Below the pieces are notes generated by a model. That model was not told the origin of the DNA and ran no database searches. It worked only from the letters and a program-made list of their open reading frames with translations. DNA of 64,000 nt from an uncultured Phycisphaerales bacterium (lineage in GTDB: Bacteria; Planctomycetota; Phycisphaerae; Phycisphaerales; SM1A02): positions 1 to 64,000 of the forward strand of contig CAJQQE010000002.1 in assembly GCA_905480395.1 (NCBI GenBank), given 5' to 3'. The translations under genes and the position numbers were made by a program. Position 1 is the first letter of the stretch, and each line of letters starts with the position of its first letter. Positions 63,097 through 64,000 of this stretch are shown piece after piece.

Positions 63097-63723
63097 TCAG
63101 ACATTCCCACCCAGCGGGTTATGGAAGTGGGTGTTCTGCACCGGGACGACTGCTTCAAGGACGTGTTCGAGTACTTCGGCCGGTGATCCCATTGCGGAGA
63201 CTTCGGTGACGAGTTCGGAAGGATAGTGATCGAGGACGGGGCTGGTCTCTCGCTCGTAAACCTCGAAACGTCTTCTGATGACCCGCTCGTCGGCGTCATC
63301 GAGGCGATTCTCTTTGATGGCTCGCTTCTTCATCCGCTGAACCATCGCGTCGAGGTCGGGGCACACCAGATGTATGACCGAGAGGACGTCGAGGTAGGGG
63401 GCCAGTGCTTCGGCCTGTCCGAGACTTCGCGGAATGCCGTCGAGCACAAGGAGGTCGACTTTGGGTTTGAAAAGGCTCAAGACGGTCTGGGCATGCATGT
63501 TCTGACGCCACATCTCGATCGTGACTTCGTCGGGGACGAGTTCACCTCGTGAAGAGAAGTCGAGAAACTTAGAGCCCAGATCACTGGTGGTGTCCAGCGA
63601 TCGGAAGACATCGCCGCATGCAAGGTGGAAGAACCCCGGAATCTGCCCGAGGATCTTGCCTTGAGTGCCCTTGCCGGCTCCAGGGGCGCCGAACAGGAGA
63701 ACAGTCTTGTAGCGATCAGGCAT
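63097..63723 (-). CDS. adk: Adenylate kinase, short type
   Basis: The enzyme interconverts ATP, AMP and ADP. The P-loop FGAPGAGKGTQG, the AMP-binding DVFRSL and DGIPRSLGQAEAL, and RVIRRRFEVYERETSPVLD are present. At 208 residues it resembles the short-lid form. The LID lacks the four cysteines of the zinc form. ATP motifs are intact. A run of 119 bases with inverted repeats (GATCGGTCA near 63005 and TGACCGATC near 63064) separates it from the convergent PDZ gene. Confidence 0.93.
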   Translation of the reverse strand: MPDRYKTVLLFGAPGAGKGTQGKILGQIPGFFHLACGDVFRSLDTTSDLGSKFLDFSSRGELVPDEVTIEMWRQNMHAQTVLSLFKPKVDLLVLDGIPRSLGQAEALAPYLDVLSVIHLVCPDLDAMVQRMKKRAIKENRLDDADERVIRRRFEVYERETSPVLDHYPSELVTEVSAMGSPAEVLEHVLEAVVPVQNTHFHNPLGGNV

Positions 63724-63956
63724 GGGTGGGTTTCCGCCTTGGTTGACTTCGGGGTGGAGTCTGCCCGCGAAGTATCGGACAAAAATGGGTCCGGCGAAAG
63801 TCCAATCGGAAGGAACTCGCGTCTCCTTGGAAGTTATCTCGGCATCTCATCCACGAGGGCTGGTCCGATCTGGCGATCAAGGGCGTAGACCGCTAGGGTC
63901 AGGTCCTCAATGAGGTTTGGGGGGGATCGCCTCCCCTGGCAAAAGGAGCAGGGTCC

Positions 63957-64000
63957 ATGAACGGCATCACTTCGACGTGGAAATGGAGATCGCCCTCTGG
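63957..64000 (+). CDS. Start of a gene cut by the right edge
   Basis: AAAGGAG lies just before an ATG at 63957. The frame MNGITSTWKWRSPS stays open to the end of the window. The 14 residues are too few to identify. The ribosome site is the main support. The stretch 63724-63956 before it has no supported gene. Confidence 0.45.
   Translation, partial: MNGITSTWKWRSPS

Overview
The window is high-GC bacterial DNA that best fits the Planctomycetota, probably a Phycisphaerae-like marine lineage. Three exported proteins end in the calcium-loop repeat GDFN-DG-VDGADFG-ILAAWG that is common in that group. The caa3-type oxidase genes, DUF1573 and DUF3179 proteins and the sigma-factor type agree with this. 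It reads as core chromosome: no transposase, integrase, CRISPR array, rRNA or ordinary tRNA was recognised. The one clear RNA gene is tmRNA (ssrA).

Layout. 0.16-9.3 kb: aerobic respiration. Oxidase subunits II (with fused cytochrome c), I, III, IV and a second III-like protein are followed by the two heme A pathway enzymes (ctaA divergent, ctaB) and a DUF3179 membrane protein. 9.3-13.5 kb: an exported toroid-repeat protein, a small coiled-coil protein, a DUF1573 lipoprotein and a quinone-oxidoreductase-like dehydrogenase. 13.8-18.1 kb: two large paralogous exported dockerin-repeat proteins, each with a strong terminator. 18.5-23.6 kb: a complete four-gene tripartite ABC exporter (adaptor, ATPase, permease, outer-membrane channel). 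23.6-26.2 kb: a sigma factor coupled to a small protein, and a membrane protein. 26.4-32.4 kb: ssrA, a low-molecular-weight phosphatase, a membrane protein and the serine pathway genes serC and serA, with a DUF1015 gene overlapping serA.

32.7-49.9 kb is the most interesting part. A PilZ-like protein and three pilin-like genes lead into PilM/PilN/PilO/PilP-like genes, a secretin with a repeat tail and a TPR lipoprotein. A complete signalling module follows (histidine kinase, response regulator, HD-GYP phosphodiesterase, STAS protein), then the assembly ATPase with an N-terminal MshEN-like region and the platform protein. Most of these genes overlap by 1-4 bases, so the machine and its regulators look like one expression unit. 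Three members belong to families tied to cyclic di-GMP. I infer a type IV pilus/type II secretion-like machine with a built-in switch. No prepilin peptidase or retraction ATPase is present in the window.

50.2-64.0 kb: a sigma region 4-like orphan, a third dockerin-repeat protein, a stand-alone pseudopilin and a DUF606-type membrane protein come first. Housekeeping genes follow: acs, alaS, tpiA, secG, a YicC-family nuclease, an APH-fold kinase-like protein, a PDZ protein and adk. A gene start runs off the right edge.
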